Part shown: in pieces, positions 63,073 to 64,000 of the stretch
Layout: each line of letters starts with the position of its first letter
Numbering within the stretch: position 1 is the stretch's first letter
Origin: Ignavibacteriales bacterium
Lineage (GTDB): Bacteria; Bacteroidota; Ignavibacteria; Ignavibacteriales; Melioribacteraceae
Length of the DNA stretch: 64,000 nt
Reading direction: 5' to 3'
Assembly (NCBI GenBank): GCA_016177735.1
Contig: JACOUS010000018.1
Span: forward strand, 62,001-126,000
Notes under the pieces: generated by a model
Database searches by the model: none
Seen by the model: only the letters and a program-made list of their open reading frames with translations
What the model was told of the DNA's origin: nothing
Position numbers and translations under genes: made by a program

Positions 63073-64000
63073 ATGGCAGAAGTAAAACTGATCAACGTTG
63101 GAAAAATTTACGAGGGCAAAAACAGAGCCGTCAGCAATGTAAATATTGAAATAAAAGACAAAGAATTTGTTGTGCTCGTTGGTCCTTCCGGCTGCGGCAA
63201 ATCGACAACATTGAGGATGATTGCCGGTCTCGAAGAAATTTCTGAAGGAGAAATTTATATTGACGGCAAACTTGTGAACAACGTTCCTCCGAAAGACAGA
63301 GACATTGCAATGGTTTTTCAAAATTATGCTTTGTATCCTCACATGACTGTTTTTGAAAACATGGCGTTCGGATTAAAGCTCAGAAAATTTTCCAAAGAAG
63401 AAATAAAAGAACGCGTTAATTATGCCGCAAAAATTTTAGATATCGAAAATCTTCTCGATAGAAGACCGAAACAACTTTCCGGTGGTCAGAGACAGCGTGT
63501 TGCTGTCGGACGTGCAATTGTCCGCAAGCCAAAAGTTTTTTTGTTCGATGAACCGCTGAGCAATCTCGATGCAAAACTTCGTGTGCAGATGCGTTCGGAA
63601 CTTGCACGCCTTCATCAAAAACTTGAAACAACCGTCGTTTATGTTACGCACGATCAAACAGAAGCGATGACGATGGGAAGCAGAATTGTTGTAATGAAAG
63701 ACGGGCTCGTTCATCAGGTAGATGCGCCGTTGAATCTTTACAACAAACCGGTGAATAAATTTGTCGCCGGGTTTATCGGCAGCCCCGCAATGAATTTTAT
63801 TGACGGATTTATTATTCAACACGAAGGATTAATATTCACAAGCGAAAAAGAAGAGCTTTCATTTACACTTGAACCGGAACATGCAAAGAAGCTGAATCAG
63901 TTTATAAACAAGAAAGTTACTCTGGGAATTCGTCCCGAAGATTTTTTTGATGCAGATGAAAACGCCGATGCCTTGAATATAAATCTCGAAGTAGTCGAAC
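63073..64000 (+). CDS. Sugar ABC transporter ATP-binding protein (MsmK/UgpC type), incomplete
   Basis: The ATG at 63073 follows AGGAGAG; the frame is open to the window end (309 codons, so partial). Walker A is [10 protein letters not shown] (about residues 38-47), signature [10 protein letters not shown], Walker B V-F-L-F-D-E-P, H-loop V-T-H-D. The C-terminal OB-type domain has begun (L-G-I-R-P-E-D). MsmK/UgpC-like ATPases energise several sugar importers. It belongs with the two permeases and the binding protein. Confidence 0.95.
   Translation, partial: MAEVKLINVGKIYEGKNRAVSNVNIEIKDKEFVVLVGPSGCGKSTTLRMIAGLEEISEGEIYIDGKLVNNVPPKDRDIAMVFQNYALYPHMTVFENMAFGLKLRKFSKEEIKERVNYAAKILDIENLLDRRPKQLSGGQRQRVAVGRAIVRKPKVFLFDEPLSNLDAKLRVQMRSELARLHQKLETTVVYVTHDQTEAMTMGSRIVVMKDGLVHQVDAPLNLYNKPVNKFVAGFIGSPAMNFIDGFIIQHEGLIFTSEKEELSFTLEPEHAKKLNQFINKKVTLGIRPEDFFDADENADALNINLEVVE

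Noticed and set aside
1-64000. CRISPR array
   Set aside because: Repeats found are palindromic and dispersed or simple; no regularly spaced direct repeats with unique spacers, and no cas genes.

Overview
The window reads as chromosome from a low-GC, Gram-negative bacterium of the Ignavibacteria / Bacteroidetes-Chlorobi sphere. The main evidence is five proteins ending in the type IX secretion (Por) sorting domain, with an N-Y-P-N-P-F-N-P-x-T-T-I type core, a K-V-Y-D-x-L-G-R-E-V strand and a final K-K/R-M-L-L-x-K. LPS-core genes (heptosyltransferase-like and Kdo transferase) support an outer membrane. A Na+-dependent methylmalonyl-CoA decarboxylase operon and a D-lactate dehydrogenase-like gene suggest fermentative or anaerobic capacity. 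Species assignment is inference.

Layout. 1-4.8 kb: a secreted S9 peptidase (-), a lipoprotein and a frameshifted sorting-domain protein. 4.8-7.1 kb: pgl-zwf (-), the oxidative pentose phosphate entry. 7.4-11.4 kb: leuS and serS. 11.5-17.5 kb: two ABC exporter half-transporters that look like a heterodimer, split by a D-2-hydroxyacid dehydrogenase, then fructose-1,6-bisphosphatase. 17.7-22 kb: accessory minus-strand genes (secreted trypsin-like protease, broken nuclease-like gene, small membrane and secreted proteins, one with a homopolymer frameshift). 22-26.2 kb: heptosyltransferase, Kdo transferase, PEP carboxykinase. 26.3-28.4 kb: a type II restriction-modification pair. 28.6-32 kb: a large multi-PAS hybrid histidine kinase. 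32.1-37.9 kb (-): pullulanase-like enzyme, a sorting-domain protein and an M1 aminopeptidase. 38-40.6 kb: dicarboxylate symporter and TerC protein. 40.7-46.7 kb (-): Na+ pump decarboxylase subunits, methylmalonyl-CoA epimerase and mutase. 47 kb: tRNA-Asn and a cold-shock protein. 47.6-64 kb (+): a LacI-controlled glycan locus that runs off the window.

The glycan locus is the most interesting system. A LacI regulator with a perfect operator-like palindrome in front of it is followed by a GH94 phosphorylase, two PF10091/GH144-type proteins (one with an Fn3 domain and a sorting domain), a discoidin-containing six-hairpin enzyme of unassigned family, a GH2 enzyme and a binding-protein-dependent sugar ABC importer. 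The combination resembles loci for beta-1,2-glucan, with secreted enzymes cutting the polymer, an ABC system importing oligosaccharides, and cytoplasmic GH94 and GH2 finishing the breakdown. Substrate is inference.

A second theme is the number of short palindromic or low-complexity dispersed repeats between genes, at gene ends, and apparently inserted in frame inside the sorting-domain coding regions of three secreted proteins. Three accessory genes carry apparent single-base frameshifts, while the housekeeping genes look intact.
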